Below, one piece after another: positions 48,287 through 57,912 of a stretch of DNA of 64,000 bases. The notes under the pieces were generated by a model that was not told the origin of the DNA, made no database searches, and worked only from the letters and a program-made list of their open reading frames with translations. The DNA is from Parapedobacter koreensis (GTDB lineage Bacteria; Bacteroidota; Bacteroidia; Sphingobacteriales; Sphingobacteriaceae). Every line of letters starts with the position of its first letter. Position 1 is the first letter of the stretch. The position numbers were made by a program, and so were the translations under genes. The DNA lies in contig NZ_FNZR01000002.1 of assembly GCF_900109365.1 (NCBI RefSeq), forward strand, positions 558,001 through 622,000. Reading direction: 5' to 3'.

Positions 48287-49076
48287 TCGGATATGCAGAT
48301 TTAGTTGGCGTGTCCAATAAGTCTAATAGAAACGGTATACACCCATGGAGCATGGATCTAATGTGATTGAGGTGTGTCCTATCCACTCTGCCGGTCCATT
48401 CGTCCATGAATGTCTTTTTAAACTCCAATGACAATACACAGCCATACTCACCGAAATTGTGGTTTATCCATTCAGAAAATGCGCCGCCTTTAAATTTTAC
48501 ATTCTCCCTCACATCCGGAAACCGCCCCAAAATATGATGATGGGAAAGAAACCTAACCATACAATGTCCCAGTGATTTCCACCTATCCCAATTATGGGCC
48601 GTCCCGATATTGATTTCCGGATGTTCGCCGATACTCGCCGACTTCATTGGATGCTCCCGGCGGTGATTGTAGCTATGAATATCCAAAACCACAAATTTTC
48701 CAAATTCTGCTATCGTCCATTCCAGCAACTCGGCCATATCCGCATAAAACTGATCATAGCCCTCCAATAGCTGGGCCACGATGATTTCCGGCAATGCTGG
48801 CTTCCAGACGGTCAACCCCCAAGCATCTTCCGGTTTGCGATACACGGCCTGTTCGCGTCGTCGGTTCAGATCGGTTTGAAACCTTGAAGTCCCCACGATA
48901 ATCCGGCTTACCGGCAAATCCGCCATATCACCCGTATAGGGATCTTCTTCCCGAAAACGTTCATGTTCCTGCAAACACATGTATTCATTTAACGGCAAAG
49001 CAAGCCGGTGACCATCGTGGATAGCTGTTACGATAAGAGGCGTTTGTTCCCGGTGTATGGTGTAAACCAATTCCAT
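48276..49076 (-). CDS. N-formylglutamate amidohydrolase-family protein
   Basis: A 266-residue member of the N-formylglutamate amidohydrolase (HutG-type) zinc hydrolase family. Visible features are IVTAIHDGHRLALP (about 15-28), VLDIHSYNHRRE (about 129-140) with metal-binding Asp/His, and a conserved C-terminal LEFKKTFMDEWTG block (about 217-229). No histidine-utilisation genes are nearby, so hydrolysis of N-formylglutamate from histidine is unlikely. It is the first gene of the operon with QEGLA and the ATP-grasp enzyme, overlapping QEGLA by 11 nt, so it probably acts on a shared amide-linked substrate. Confidence 0.85.
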   Translation of the reverse strand: MELVYTIHREQTPLIVTAIHDGHRLALPLNEYMCLQEHERFREEDPYTGDMADLPVSRIIVGTSRFQTDLNRRREQAVYRKPEDAWGLTVWKPALPEIIVAQLLEGYDQFYADMAELLEWTIAEFGKFVVLDIHSYNHRREHPMKSASIGEHPEINIGTAHNWDRWKSLGHCMVRFLSHHHILGRFPDVRENVKFKGGAFSEWINHNFGEYGCVLSLEFKKTFMDEWTGRVDRTHLNHIRSMLHGCIPFLLDLLDTPTKSAYPNGF

Positions 49077-49232
49077 TTGGAATCATAAACACCGATGCGG
49101 AGCAAATGTTTTCTTCACCTACTTTGGCATACAATCTGAAATTCATTAAGCAACCGCATATGCTCAGCATCGCGGGACATGCATTTTTTATAATCACTAG
49201 TAACAGATACTACAGCAACAAAATCAACAAGT

Positions 49233-50408
49233 ATGAACACCTCCATCAGATTAAAAATTAAAACACTAATAATAAGCATTTTACCATTTATTTCATTCAT
49301 TGGAATTCTCAGTTGCTCCACAGGTTCATCCAAAACCAGCGATAGCGAAAACAATGCTATAGCGCTACCTGTGCAACGTGTAGATACGACGACAGCCACT
49401 ACAGTCAAGGATTACCTGGGAACGATAGAGGGCAAAGTAAATGTGGAGATACGTCCCCAGGTTGAGGGCATTTTGGAAGAAATTTATGTAGACGAAGGCG
49501 CATTTGTAAAGGAAGGGCAAAAACTTTTTAAAATCAATCCCCAGCCTTATCAAGAGGAACTAAACAATGCCCTAGCCAACGAAAATGTGGAGAAAGCAAA
49601 ATTAGAAAATGCAAAATTAGAAGTGGAGCGGTTGAAGCCCCTGGTTGAAAACGATGTCATCTCTGATGTACGCCTGCGCACCGCAATGTCAGATTATGAT
49701 GTAGCCAAGGCCTCGCTTGCTCAGGCCTCGGCCGCAGTGGCCAGTGCCCGTATCAACCTGGAATTTACTGCCATCAAAGCACCTGTAAATGGCTTCATTG
49801 GCCGCATCCCCAAGCGGGTAGGCAACCTGGTGGGCAAGAGCGATGCATTGACCGAGCTTTCCGATATCAGCGAAGTTTATGTATACTTTGCCATGAGTGA
49901 GGCTGATTTTCTCTATTTTCGGAAGAAATATGGCAAGAAGGATTCCACCGAGGTAAATTCGGCAGATACCGCGCAGATTATCCCCAATGTATCACTGATC
50001 ATGGCCGATGGCACGGTGTATCCAGAAAAGGGTGTCGTAGATGCCATCAACGGCCAAGTAAACCGAACCACCGGGGCTATTAGCTTGCGGGCCACCTTCC
50101 CGAATAAAGACAACATGCTTCGCTCTGGCAACACGGGTACGCTTAAGATGGCCGAATACGAACGTGGCGTATTGACCGTCCCGCAAGTGGCCACCACGGA
50201 ATTACAAGACAAGATTTTCGTCTATATCCTCTCTTCTGACAACAAAGTGAAGCAACAAGCCATCCAAGTGGCCGGAAAAAGCGGCAACCAATACATTGTG
50301 CGGGAAGGCATCAAGGCCGGCGATCGCATTGTCCTTTCCGGCTTGGATAAATTATCGGATGGCATGGAAATCAAGCCCCTGACCGTTCCGGCACCATCAG
50401 CAGAATAG
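49233..50408 (+). CDS. RND efflux periplasmic adaptor (MFP) lipoprotein
   Basis: Links the inner-membrane RND pump to the outer-membrane channel. 391 residues with a lipoprotein signal (GILSC, Cys 28). The order is a biotinyl-lipoyl half (VNVEIRPQVEGILEEIYVDEGAFVKEGQKLF split across about 70-105), an alpha hairpin (about 105-175), the second lipoyl half, then a beta-barrel domain. It is AcrA/MexA-like. It is the first gene of a three-gene operon. No promoter matching the usual consensus is obvious upstream. Confidence 0.93.
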   Translation: MNTSIRLKIKTLIISILPFISFIGILSCSTGSSKTSDSENNAIALPVQRVDTTTATTVKDYLGTIEGKVNVEIRPQVEGILEEIYVDEGAFVKEGQKLFKINPQPYQEELNNALANENVEKAKLENAKLEVERLKPLVENDVISDVRLRTAMSDYDVAKASLAQASAAVASARINLEFTAIKAPVNGFIGRIPKRVGNLVGKSDALTELSDISEVYVYFAMSEADFLYFRKKYGKKDSTEVNSADTAQIIPNVSLIMADGTVYPEKGVVDAINGQVNRTTGAISLRATFPNKDNMLRSGNTGTLKMAEYERGVLTVPQVATTELQDKIFVYILSSDNKVKQQAIQVAGKSGNQYIVREGIKAGDRIVLSGLDKLSDGMEIKPLTVPAPSAE

Positions 50409-50498
50409 CGCCTTTGTTGTTAATCCCGCCGTTTAGTGCGTTGCACGAGGCATGCCATGTGCTTGTCTCCGGCAGACTTTTATCATAAAAAATGTACA

Positions 50499-53400
50499 AT
50501 GCTCAAGACATTCATCAATAGGCCCGTGTTGGCCACCGTTATTTCCACGTTATTGGTTATCCTCGGGCTGGTATCGATGTGGCAATTGCCCATCACCCGA
50601 TTCCCGGAAATAGCCCCTCCAAGTGTTACCGTATCTACCTCCTATCCCGGTGCCAATGCCGAAACGGTAGCTGGAGCGGTACTCCTACCCATTGAAGAAG
50701 CGATAAATGGTGTGCCGAACATGACGTATATCCGATCGTCTGCAACCAATTCCGGTTCGGGAAACATCACCGTGTTTTTCAAGACAGGCACGGATCCCAA
50801 CCAAGCGTCAGTCAATGTACAGACGCGTGTTTCTAAGGCAAACTCCCGTATCCCCCCGGAAGTCATTGAATCGGGTATCACGGTAGAACCCCGCCAAAGC
50901 GGGATTATCATGACCATCAATGTCTTCAGCAACCATCCGGACACCCTGTACGACGAGACTTTCTTGCAGGCTTATGCCCAGATCAACCTCATGCGCGAAC
51001 TCGCACGGGTGAGCGGGGTAGGAGAAGTGAGGCGTGTGGGCGCACGCGATTATTCCATCCGCACCTGGTTGAATCCCGAAAAAATGGCCGTATACGGATT
51101 GGTTCCGCAGGATGTCCAACAGGCCATCCGTGACCAGAATTTTGAAATCGCACCCGGGAAATTCGGGGAAACTTCCAATGAAGCATTTGAAACCATCCTG
51201 CGGCATAAAGGACGGTTCACCTTGCCAGAAGAATTTGAACAAATTGTGATCAAAACCAACGATGATGGTTCGGTATTATACCTAAAAGATATTGCCCGTA
51301 CCGAGCTTGGGGCTACTAATTTGGGAAGTGACAATAAGGTGAACGGGTATCCGGGACTTACGTTAAATATCCTTCAAACCAGCGGCTCCAACGCCCGTGA
51401 CATTGACATCCAGATACGCGAAGTGCTGGAACGGCTTTCCCATGATTTTCCGGAGGGTATACAGTATGAAATATCGTATAGCGTACGCGACCAAATCGAC
51501 GAATCCATCAGCCAGGTGCAGCATACAATCTTTGAAGCATTCCTGCTGGTATTCATCATTGTATTCATCTTTTTGCAAGACTTCCGTTCTACACTCATTC
51601 CAGCCATTGCCATTCCAGTATCACTAGTAGGTACCTTCTTCTTCCTCCAGCTTTTCGGATTTTCCATCAACGTACTTACCATGTTTGCCTTGGTGCTGGC
51701 CATCGGCATCGTGGTGGATGACGCTATCGTCGTCGTCGAAGCCGTACATCAAAAAATGCATGCCACGAACCTGGGGCCACGGAAAGCGACCATTGCTACC
51801 ATGGGCGAAATTACCAGCGCTATCGTTTCCATTACCTTGGTGATGGCTGCCGTCTTTTTTCCCGTGGGTTTCATGGGTGGGCCAGCGGGGGTCTTTTTCC
51901 AGCAGTTTGCATACACCCTGGCCACAGCTATCCTTATTTCGGCATTAAATGCATTGACACTCACACCGGCATTATGTGCTTTGCTGCTTAAAAAACCAGC
52001 ACGGCACCAGGCAGTTGCAGATACCCCACGGGCAAACCACAATAAACCCCGTAGGTTGGTATCTCGGTTTTTTGAAGCATTTAATACCGCATTTGCCACG
52101 ATTACCAATAAATACATTGGTTCGCTACGCTTTTTAATCAACCGGAAAGCCTTCGCCGTTGGCGGGCTCGCAATTGTGACGGCCATCGGCATATGGCTGA
52201 TGAACCGGACACCGTCAAGCTTTATCCCTACCGAAGACGACAGCTTCGTCACGTACTCGCTTTCCATGCCTCCCGGAGCTTCGCTCGCCCGGACAACTGT
52301 TGCACTCGCCAAGGCAGATAGCATATTGAAAAAGCGCGAAGCCATCGCCGGCATGACCACCGTATCCGGTTACAATGCCATCGATGCCAGCGCGAGTTCG
52401 GCATTTGCCGTAGGTTATATCAACCTAAAACCCGCTGAAGAAAGGGGGCCTATCCAAGACATCAATGCGGTGATGGACACCATCCGAAGTGACCTCGCCC
52501 AAGTCACGGAAGCATCATTCAGTGTTTTCCCAAGACCCACCATACAGGGGTTTGGCGACTTTTCAGGTCTCGAATTTGTACTGCAAGACCGGATGGGCGG
52601 CTCCATGTGGGATTTCGGCATGGTGGCAGATACCTTCATGATCGAGCTGGAAAAACGGCCGGAAATCGCCTCCGCATATACGACGTTCAATGCCAATTTT
52701 CCGCAATACCTGCTGGAAGTAGATCCTGTGAAAGCCAAAGCTTTGGGAGTAAGCATCAATGACATGATGCGCACGATCCAGGGGTACTACGGCCGTGTAA
52801 CGGTGAGCGATTTCAACCGCTTCGGCAGGCAGTACCGCCTGTACATGCAGGCCGATTTCGAATACCGGGCCGAGCCGGAATCGTTTAAATCCATCTTTGT
52901 TCGGAATGACAACGGCGAAATGGTTCCGGTAAACACCATTGTCAAACTCAAAAAAGTAATGGGTCCCGAAATCGTAAACCGCTATAACTTGTATAATGCC
53001 ATTGCCGTCAATGCCATACCATCAGATGGGTACAGCACTGGCGAGGCGATGGCAGCCATGGAGGAAGTCGCAGCAGCATACCTACCTGGCAACTACAGCT
53101 ACGAATGGACTGGCATGAGCTTGGAAGAGCGCCAGTCTGGCAACGAAACGCTTTTGATTTTTGCCTTGAGCATCATCTTTGTTTATTTTCTGCTAGCCGC
53201 TCAATATGAAAGCTATATCCTTCCATTGGCCGTCATGCTTTCTGTGCCTGTAGGACTGATCGGCGTCTATACCGCTATTAATTTAGCAGGATTGGAAAAC
53301 AACATCTATGTACAAGTAGGGCTCATCATGTTAATTGGGCTGTTAGCCAAAAATGCCATTCTTATCGTGGAGTTTGCCTTACAGCAACGCCGCGCCGGAC

Positions 53401-53669
53401 TACGCATTTACGAGTCGGCCATAGAAGGCGCACGCATGCGGCTCCGCCCTATTCTCATGACTTCGCTTGCATTTGTAGCGGGTCTTATCCCGCTGATGTG
53501 GACCGTGGGCCCCTCTGCCCAGGGCAACCATTCCATCAGTTTCGGTGCGGCGGGCGGAATGCTCATTGGGGCTACCTTGGGGATATTTATCATCCCTGTG
53601 TTGTATGTCATTTTCAAGCACCTTGATGAGTTGGTAAAAAATAAATTGATCATAAAAGCAGAAGACTAA
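50499..53669 (+). CDS. RND multidrug efflux pump, HAE1-type
   Basis: Proton-driven inner-membrane exporter (AcrB/MexB-like), 1056 residues from the ATG at 50499. The N-terminus MLKTFINRPVLATVIS is the standard start; 21 extra codons upstream are unlikely. Twelve helices flank two large periplasmic loops. The proton-relay Asp pair is in TM4 (GIVVDDAIVVVEAV, near residue 407-420); GLLAKNAILIVEFA is in TM10. Substrates cannot be inferred. The stop codon overlaps the next start by one base. Confidence 0.95.
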   Translation: MLKTFINRPVLATVISTLLVILGLVSMWQLPITRFPEIAPPSVTVSTSYPGANAETVAGAVLLPIEEAINGVPNMTYIRSSATNSGSGNITVFFKTGTDPNQASVNVQTRVSKANSRIPPEVIESGITVEPRQSGIIMTINVFSNHPDTLYDETFLQAYAQINLMRELARVSGVGEVRRVGARDYSIRTWLNPEKMAVYGLVPQDVQQAIRDQNFEIAPGKFGETSNEAFETILRHKGRFTLPEEFEQIVIKTNDDGSVLYLKDIARTELGATNLGSDNKVNGYPGLTLNILQTSGSNARDIDIQIREVLERLSHDFPEGIQYEISYSVRDQIDESISQVQHTIFEAFLLVFIIVFIFLQDFRSTLIPAIAIPVSLVGTFFFLQLFGFSINVLTMFALVLAIGIVVDDAIVVVEAVHQKMHATNLGPRKATIATMGEITSAIVSITLVMAAVFFPVGFMGGPAGVFFQQFAYTLATAILISALNALTLTPALCALLLKKPARHQAVADTPRANHNKPRRLVSRFFEAFNTAFATITNKYIGSLRFLINRKAFAVGGLAIVTAIGIWLMNRTPSSFIPTEDDSFVTYSLSMPPGASLARTTVALAKADSILKKREAIAGMTTVSGYNAIDASASSAFAVGYINLKPAEERGPIQDINAVMDTIRSDLAQVTEASFSVFPRPTIQGFGDFSGLEFVLQDRMGGSMWDFGMVADTFMIELEKRPEIASAYTTFNANFPQYLLEVDPVKAKALGVSINDMMRTIQGYYGRVTVSDFNRFGRQYRLYMQADFEYRAEPESFKSIFVRNDNGEMVPVNTIVKLKKVMGPEIVNRYNLYNAIAVNAIPSDGYSTGEAMAAMEEVAAAYLPGNYSYEWTGMSLEERQSGNETLLIFALSIIFVYFLLAAQYESYILPLAVMLSVPVGLIGVYTAINLAGLENNIYVQVGLIMLIGLLAKNAILIVEFALQQRRAGLRIYESAIEGARMRLRPILMTSLAFVAGLIPLMWTVGPSAQGNHSISFGAAGGMLIGATLGIFIIPVLYVIFKHLDELVKNKLIIKAED

Positions 53670-55132
53670 TGATAACGTTTATCCGGCAAGCGGGTTTATT
53701 CCTAATCGTAGGTTGTATATTGGCATCATCCTGTAAGGTAGGGCGGGACTATGTCCGTCCCGATACGGGGCTCACCCCTACTTTCCGTGGCACAGATACC
53801 ATTGCGGGCACCGCGGATACCGCCAGCATTGCCGACATTCCTTGGTATGATTTCTTTACCGACAGCATGATGACGATGCTCATTGACAGTGCTATCGCCA
53901 ACAATTATGATATGCAGACCGCACTAAAGAACATCGAAATTGCCAATCAATCGTTGCGGCAATCGCGTGCTGCCTTTTTTCCAGAGATAGAAGCCCAATT
54001 GGGTGGCACCAACCATCAATGGCGGTCGCGTGATTTCTATAGTTCACCCGCTTCGAAATGGTATGGGCGTGATGGTCAGGCTGAACCGTCCGAAAACCTA
54101 TTCATGTACCAGTCGCAATACATTTCATCCATCAGCATGAGCTGGGAATTGGACATCTGGGGAAAGATGCGCAGGCAAAACGAAAGCGCGCTGGCCGAAT
54201 ACCTGCAAACATTTGAGGCAAAAAAAGCCATACAGACCAGCTTGGTAGCCACCATTGCAGAAGGCTACTACAACCTCCTGATGTTAGACGCGCAGTTAGA
54301 AGTTGCACAGCGAAACCTAAGGCTCAACGATAGTACCTTGCAAATCGTCAAACTGCAACGTGATGCAGGGGAAGTCAGCTCCCTGGCCATCCAACAGACG
54401 GAGTCGCAAATGTTGGTAGCAGCATCGCTTATTCCCCAATTGGAGCAGGAAATTACCATCCAGGAAAATACATTGATGGCATTAACCGGGCGCATGCCCG
54501 ATAGCGTTTACCGTTCATCGGCATTGATGGATTGGCGCATGCAGGACACCTACAACGCGGGGGTGCCCCTGCAACTCCTGGCCAACCGCCCCGATGTAAG
54601 GCAGGCCGAGCTTGCCCTGCGCGCGGCAAATGCTGATGTGGGCGTAGCCCAAGCATACCGCTACCCAACGCTTACCATTGATGCCTCGGGGGGGCTCAAT
54701 GCCATGCTTCCCCAAAATTGGTTCAACATCCCCGGTGCATTGTTTGGCGGCATCATCAGCGGCGCTACGCAACCGCTATTCAGCAGGCGGAGGCTCAAAA
54801 CCCAGCATGAAATTGCAAAGCTGGAACGCGACAAAGCCGAAATCAGCTTCCAGCAAACCGTCATGGAGGCTGTCCATGAAGTAACAAACGCGCTGACCAT
54901 GATAGCGAAACTCAATGAGCAATACGCCATCGCTGAACGGCGGGTAGCTACCGCACAGCTTGGTGTCAAAAATGCGAACCTGCTCTTTAAAAGCGGGGAA
55001 GCCACTTACCTGGAAGTGATCACCGCGCAAAGCAATGCACTCAACAGCGAATTGGATTTGGCAAGTATCAAGCAACAACAGCTCAACGCCAAAGTAGCGC
55101 TTTACAGAGCATTGGGTGGCGGATGGAGGTAA
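53669..55132 (+). CDS. Outer-membrane efflux factor (TolC/OprM, NodT type)
   Basis: Trimeric outer-membrane channel that completes the tripartite pump. 487 residues with a lipoprotein signal (LASSC, Cys about 22) followed by the family KVGRDYVRP motif. Two OEP repeats with long helices (about 60-250 and 270-480); the second contains NRPDVRQAELALRAANADVGVAQA. It starts on the last base of the pump stop (TAATG overlap). The operon converges with the AraC-type gene across 2 nt. Confidence 0.93.
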   Translation: MITFIRQAGLFLIVGCILASSCKVGRDYVRPDTGLTPTFRGTDTIAGTADTASIADIPWYDFFTDSMMTMLIDSAIANNYDMQTALKNIEIANQSLRQSRAAFFPEIEAQLGGTNHQWRSRDFYSSPASKWYGRDGQAEPSENLFMYQSQYISSISMSWELDIWGKMRRQNESALAEYLQTFEAKKAIQTSLVATIAEGYYNLLMLDAQLEVAQRNLRLNDSTLQIVKLQRDAGEVSSLAIQQTESQMLVAASLIPQLEQEITIQENTLMALTGRMPDSVYRSSALMDWRMQDTYNAGVPLQLLANRPDVRQAELALRAANADVGVAQAYRYPTLTIDASGGLNAMLPQNWFNIPGALFGGIISGATQPLFSRRRLKTQHEIAKLERDKAEISFQQTVMEAVHEVTNALTMIAKLNEQYAIAERRVATAQLGVKNANLLFKSGEATYLEVITAQSNALNSELDLASIKQQQLNAKVALYRALGGGWR

Positions 55133-55134
55133 AC

Positions 55135-56712
55135 CTAGTTTACCATCGTATTATCTCCTACCTGCTCATCCTTTTTGAGATAGGTCAAAAATGTAGAGGG
55201 AGACAACCCGGTGATGTTGCGGAATACCGTAGTAAACTGGCTGTGGGTAGCGAATCCGCACTCCTCCGCCAAATAACTGATTTTATAGTTTAAGTACCGA
55301 TTGTCCGCTCCTATTTTCGATATGATATAATTAATACGCAGTTCGTTTATGTAGCTATTGAAATCTTTATTTCGGTAATTATTGATAATATAAGACAGGT
55401 ATTTGGTGTTCGTCTTCATTTTGCCCGCCAATACGGCAATGGAAATATTCCGTTCGGTAAACTGTTGGGACGATTCAAAATGCTCCAATTTTCGCAGCAA
55501 TTCTTGTTTGGTGCTTTCAGGCATGAGGTCCTTATCTCGATCGGACGACGTCTCTACGGTAGCAGGTACTACAGCCAATGCTTGCGTCCTTGCGCTCCTG
55601 AGCCTACTGATCACGTCTTTGTACCGGCGCTGATTTTTCCGTTGCCTGCGGATATACATCCCCATGCTCAGTCCGGCCAACACGATAAAGGCAGCAGCCG
55701 CAATGCCTAACATCCGGTTCGTAGCTGATAGCTCAAGAACCTTCTGCTGAATACGCGCTAAAATATTATCGGCATATTTCCGATGCCTGGCTGCATCGTC
55801 GCCGATTTCCCTGAGGTATTTTTCATTATACTGATGATATCCTTCTTCATTGCCCGTAAGTTGATGATAATGCGCGAGGTTTTTATACACACTGATTTTG
55901 AGGTTGGGGAATCCACTTGCCTCAGCGATGGCTAATGCGCGTTGAAAACATGAATCTGCTAACCCATATTGCTGTTTGGCAAGATGCACCCTGCCCAGTC
56001 CATCATAAATAAACCCCTTCATTGGCGTCTCCGCTTCAGACGCCCTGCGTTCAAGCACTAAAGCGCGCTCATAATAGAATTTTGCAGAATCGATAGCACC
56101 CAATTCCATATGGCATAAGCCAAGCCGCTCGTCGTTTTGTGCCAAGGCAAAATGCCTGATCGTGCTGTCCGCAAGATTAATAAAAAACAGATCCGCTCGT
56201 TTGAAATGAGCTATCGCTTCATGATATTGTTTTTCCGCCAGTGCATAAAAGCCCAATTCCTGAAAACATTGCCCCTTAAATTGGTTAACCACCTCAGGAT
56301 TATCCACTTTTTCGATGGCCCTCAACCCCTTTTCCACATATTGCTTACCTGCACTGAATAAACCAGTTTCGCGATGTTGCGTAGAGAGGACGCCGCAGAT
56401 ACGTGCCTGCCATGCATGATTAGTTGTCCGTTCGGCTATCCGCTCGGCTTTGATGGCATAGTGGATGGAAGAATCCCGGTTAGACATCCGATGAAACATA
56501 TCAGAAATGAGCATCAATGACCGGATTTTTTGAATATCACTACCTGCCACCCGATAAAGTGAGTCAGCCGCCTCCAAAGCAACGTTTATATCTTCACTGG
56601 CTGTATGCATATAGATATGCATGAACGCCCGGTTAAAGTCTTCTTCGGGTGATTGGGAAAATAAGTAAGTGACTGTAAACAAACAGGTAATCGCGATCAG
56701 AAATTGTTTCAT
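55135..56712 (-). CDS. Membrane-tethered TPR-AraC transcriptional regulator
   Basis: A 525-residue one-component regulator from the ATG at 56712, giving a signal peptide (cleaved near YLFSQ). TPR-like repeats fill about 25-320 (for example FYALAEKQYHEAIAHFKRA and YGLADSCFQRALAIAEAS), followed by one transmembrane helix (about 333-355, AAAAFIVLAGLSMGMYI), a basic stretch, and a C-terminal AraC HTH domain (about 420-515: ISYLAEECGFATHSQFTTVFR). The TPR part would lie in the periplasm and the HTH in the cytoplasm. It converges with the RND operon. The target is unknown; the efflux genes are candidates by position only. Confidence 0.85.
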   Translation of the reverse strand: MKQFLIAITCLFTVTYLFSQSPEEDFNRAFMHIYMHTASEDINVALEAADSLYRVAGSDIQKIRSLMLISDMFHRMSNRDSSIHYAIKAERIAERTTNHAWQARICGVLSTQHRETGLFSAGKQYVEKGLRAIEKVDNPEVVNQFKGQCFQELGFYALAEKQYHEAIAHFKRADLFFINLADSTIRHFALAQNDERLGLCHMELGAIDSAKFYYERALVLERRASEAETPMKGFIYDGLGRVHLAKQQYGLADSCFQRALAIAEASGFPNLKISVYKNLAHYHQLTGNEEGYHQYNEKYLREIGDDAARHRKYADNILARIQQKVLELSATNRMLGIAAAAFIVLAGLSMGMYIRRQRKNQRRYKDVISRLRSARTQALAVVPATVETSSDRDKDLMPESTKQELLRKLEHFESSQQFTERNISIAVLAGKMKTNTKYLSYIINNYRNKDFNSYINELRINYIISKIGADNRYLNYKISYLAEECGFATHSQFTTVFRNITGLSPSTFLTYLKKDEQVGDNTMVN

Positions 56713-56812
56713 CAGGCTGCTTATTGCGGCACACAAATATTGCGATTTTTTTATCAAATCTTGTCCCTAATTGGAAAATTCTCGCTTAATAGCTGCCAAC
56801 TGAGGGCCATCC

Positions 56813-57049
56813 TCAGCCCTTACCTATCACCTTGAATATCCGCAATACATAATGATACACCTTCTCTGGGTCATTAAACTCAAACGCAACGTCGCCCCAA
56901 GAAACAAGATACCGGTGCCGGCTGACATGGGAGATGATGATCGGATACCATTCTTTCCCCTTAATCCAGATTTCCATTCTTGGGTAATCCCGTATATAGT
57001 GAAAGTCAGCAGACCTATTTTGCAAATACGTTGATAACCTGTCAAACAT
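56813..57049 (-). CDS. Small hypothetical protein
   Basis: A 78-residue protein from the ATG at 57049; a longer form from 57112 (99 residues) is possible. The composition is well mixed and rich in aromatic residues (DFHYIRDYPRMEIWIKGKEWYP), with alternating polarity suggesting a small beta-sheet. No family is recognised. A short hairpin (56800-56816) overlaps its stop. It could be a real orphan gene; codon use and residue mix look better than in shadow ORFs. Confidence 0.5.
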   Translation of the reverse strand: MFDRLSTYLQNRSADFHYIRDYPRMEIWIKGKEWYPIIISHVSRHRYLVSWGDVAFEFNDPEKVYHYVLRIFKVIGKG

Positions 57050-57167
57050 AATCGATTGGATTAACCCATCAAGACATTGATACTGATCGAAGGAGTATGT
57101 GGCCAGTGACACGGTTTTTGTATATGCTCAAAATTAAGGGGTATTCAGTTTCCAAGCAACCGTTTGC

Positions 57168-57193
57168 CTTATCATATTCGGTAATATGATAAG
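57168..57193. repeat. Perfect 11-bp inverted repeat with 4-nt loop
   Basis: CTTATCATATT (57168-57178), loop CGGT, then AATATGATAAG (57183-57193). It lies 24 nt beyond the SafE stop and upstream of the 56813 gene, both on the minus strand. With no T-tract on the minus side, it is either a terminator hairpin of the cbb3 operon or an operator for the downstream gene. Confidence 0.65.
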
Positions 57194-57217
57194 AAGAAGT
57201 TTGAAAACAAGGAAAAT

Positions 57218-57910
57218 CTATTTACAGTTTACCGCTCCTGTTGGGTAAATCGCCGGACTCAGATACGGAATATCGAGGCTGGCCCCACGAAGCAAAAACC
57301 ATCCGCCCATCAGCAGGCAGATGACAGGCAGCCAAAAAGCAAGATTGAATCGGATATAACGCTTAGCCACATTGCCCATGGCCGAGACAAGTAGCATCGC
57401 TGGCCACGTACCCAGCCCAAAGAGCAGCATGAATAATCCTCCGCCATATGCAGAATCGGCACTTAGCGCAGCGACCAGGGCCATATATACCATACCACAC
57501 GGCAGCAGGCCATTGAGCGCACCGACCATGAAATAGCCACCGGGCCGATAAAGCCAATATCCTATCCATTTGGCAACCGGTTTTACCCATATTTGCTGGG
57601 CGCGCACAACACCACGAAAGCGCCTACGCCAAATCGATAGCAATCCCACACTCATGAGCAACAGTCCGGTAACAACACTAATCCCCTGCTGCCACCCTTT
57701 CGTCTCCACGGCATTGCCGATGAAGCCCGCAAGCAATCCAAGCATACCATATACGGCCACCCGGCCCACTTGGTATACGACGGCGTTGACCAATGTCATC
57801 CATCGCGATTGATGACCACTTGGCAACGCCAATACCAACGGCCCGCACATCGCTACGCAATGGAGGCTGCCAAAAACGCCCATAAAGAAAGCAAATACCA
57901 AGTAATTCAC
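57218..57910 (-). CDS. TauE/SafE-type membrane protein of the cbb3 locus
   Basis: A 230-residue membrane protein with about six helices. It starts with MNYLVFAFFMGVFGSLHCVAMCGPLV; the CVAMCGP motif is typical of the SafE/DsbD-like (PF13386) family found in cbb3 operons. Members are proposed to move copper or reducing power for oxidase assembly, despite the 'sulfite exporter' name. It is the last gene of the ccoNO-Q-P-G-fixH unit and starts 2 nt after the fixH stop. The two Cys may bind copper (inference). Confidence 0.83.
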   Translation of the reverse strand: MNYLVFAFFMGVFGSLHCVAMCGPLVLALPSGHQSRWMTLVNAVVYQVGRVAVYGMLGLLAGFIGNAVETKGWQQGISVVTGLLLMSVGLLSIWRRRFRGVVRAQQIWVKPVAKWIGYWLYRPGGYFMVGALNGLLPCGMVYMALVAALSADSAYGGGLFMLLFGLGTWPAMLLVSAMGNVAKRYIRFNLAFWLPVICLLMGGWFLLRGASLDIPYLSPAIYPTGAVNCK

Positions 57911-57912
57911 TT

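Noticed and set aside
49233-55132. Possibility that the RND operon is a heavy-metal (CzcA) system
   Set aside because: The pump has HAE1-type sequence and the adaptor lacks metal-binding His-rich segments; no metal resistance genes are nearby.
56800-56816. 6-bp hairpin CTGAGG-GCCAT-CCTCAG at the end of the 56813 gene as a terminator
   Set aside because: The stem is short and no T-tract follows on the minus strand, so it is not supported as an intrinsic terminator.
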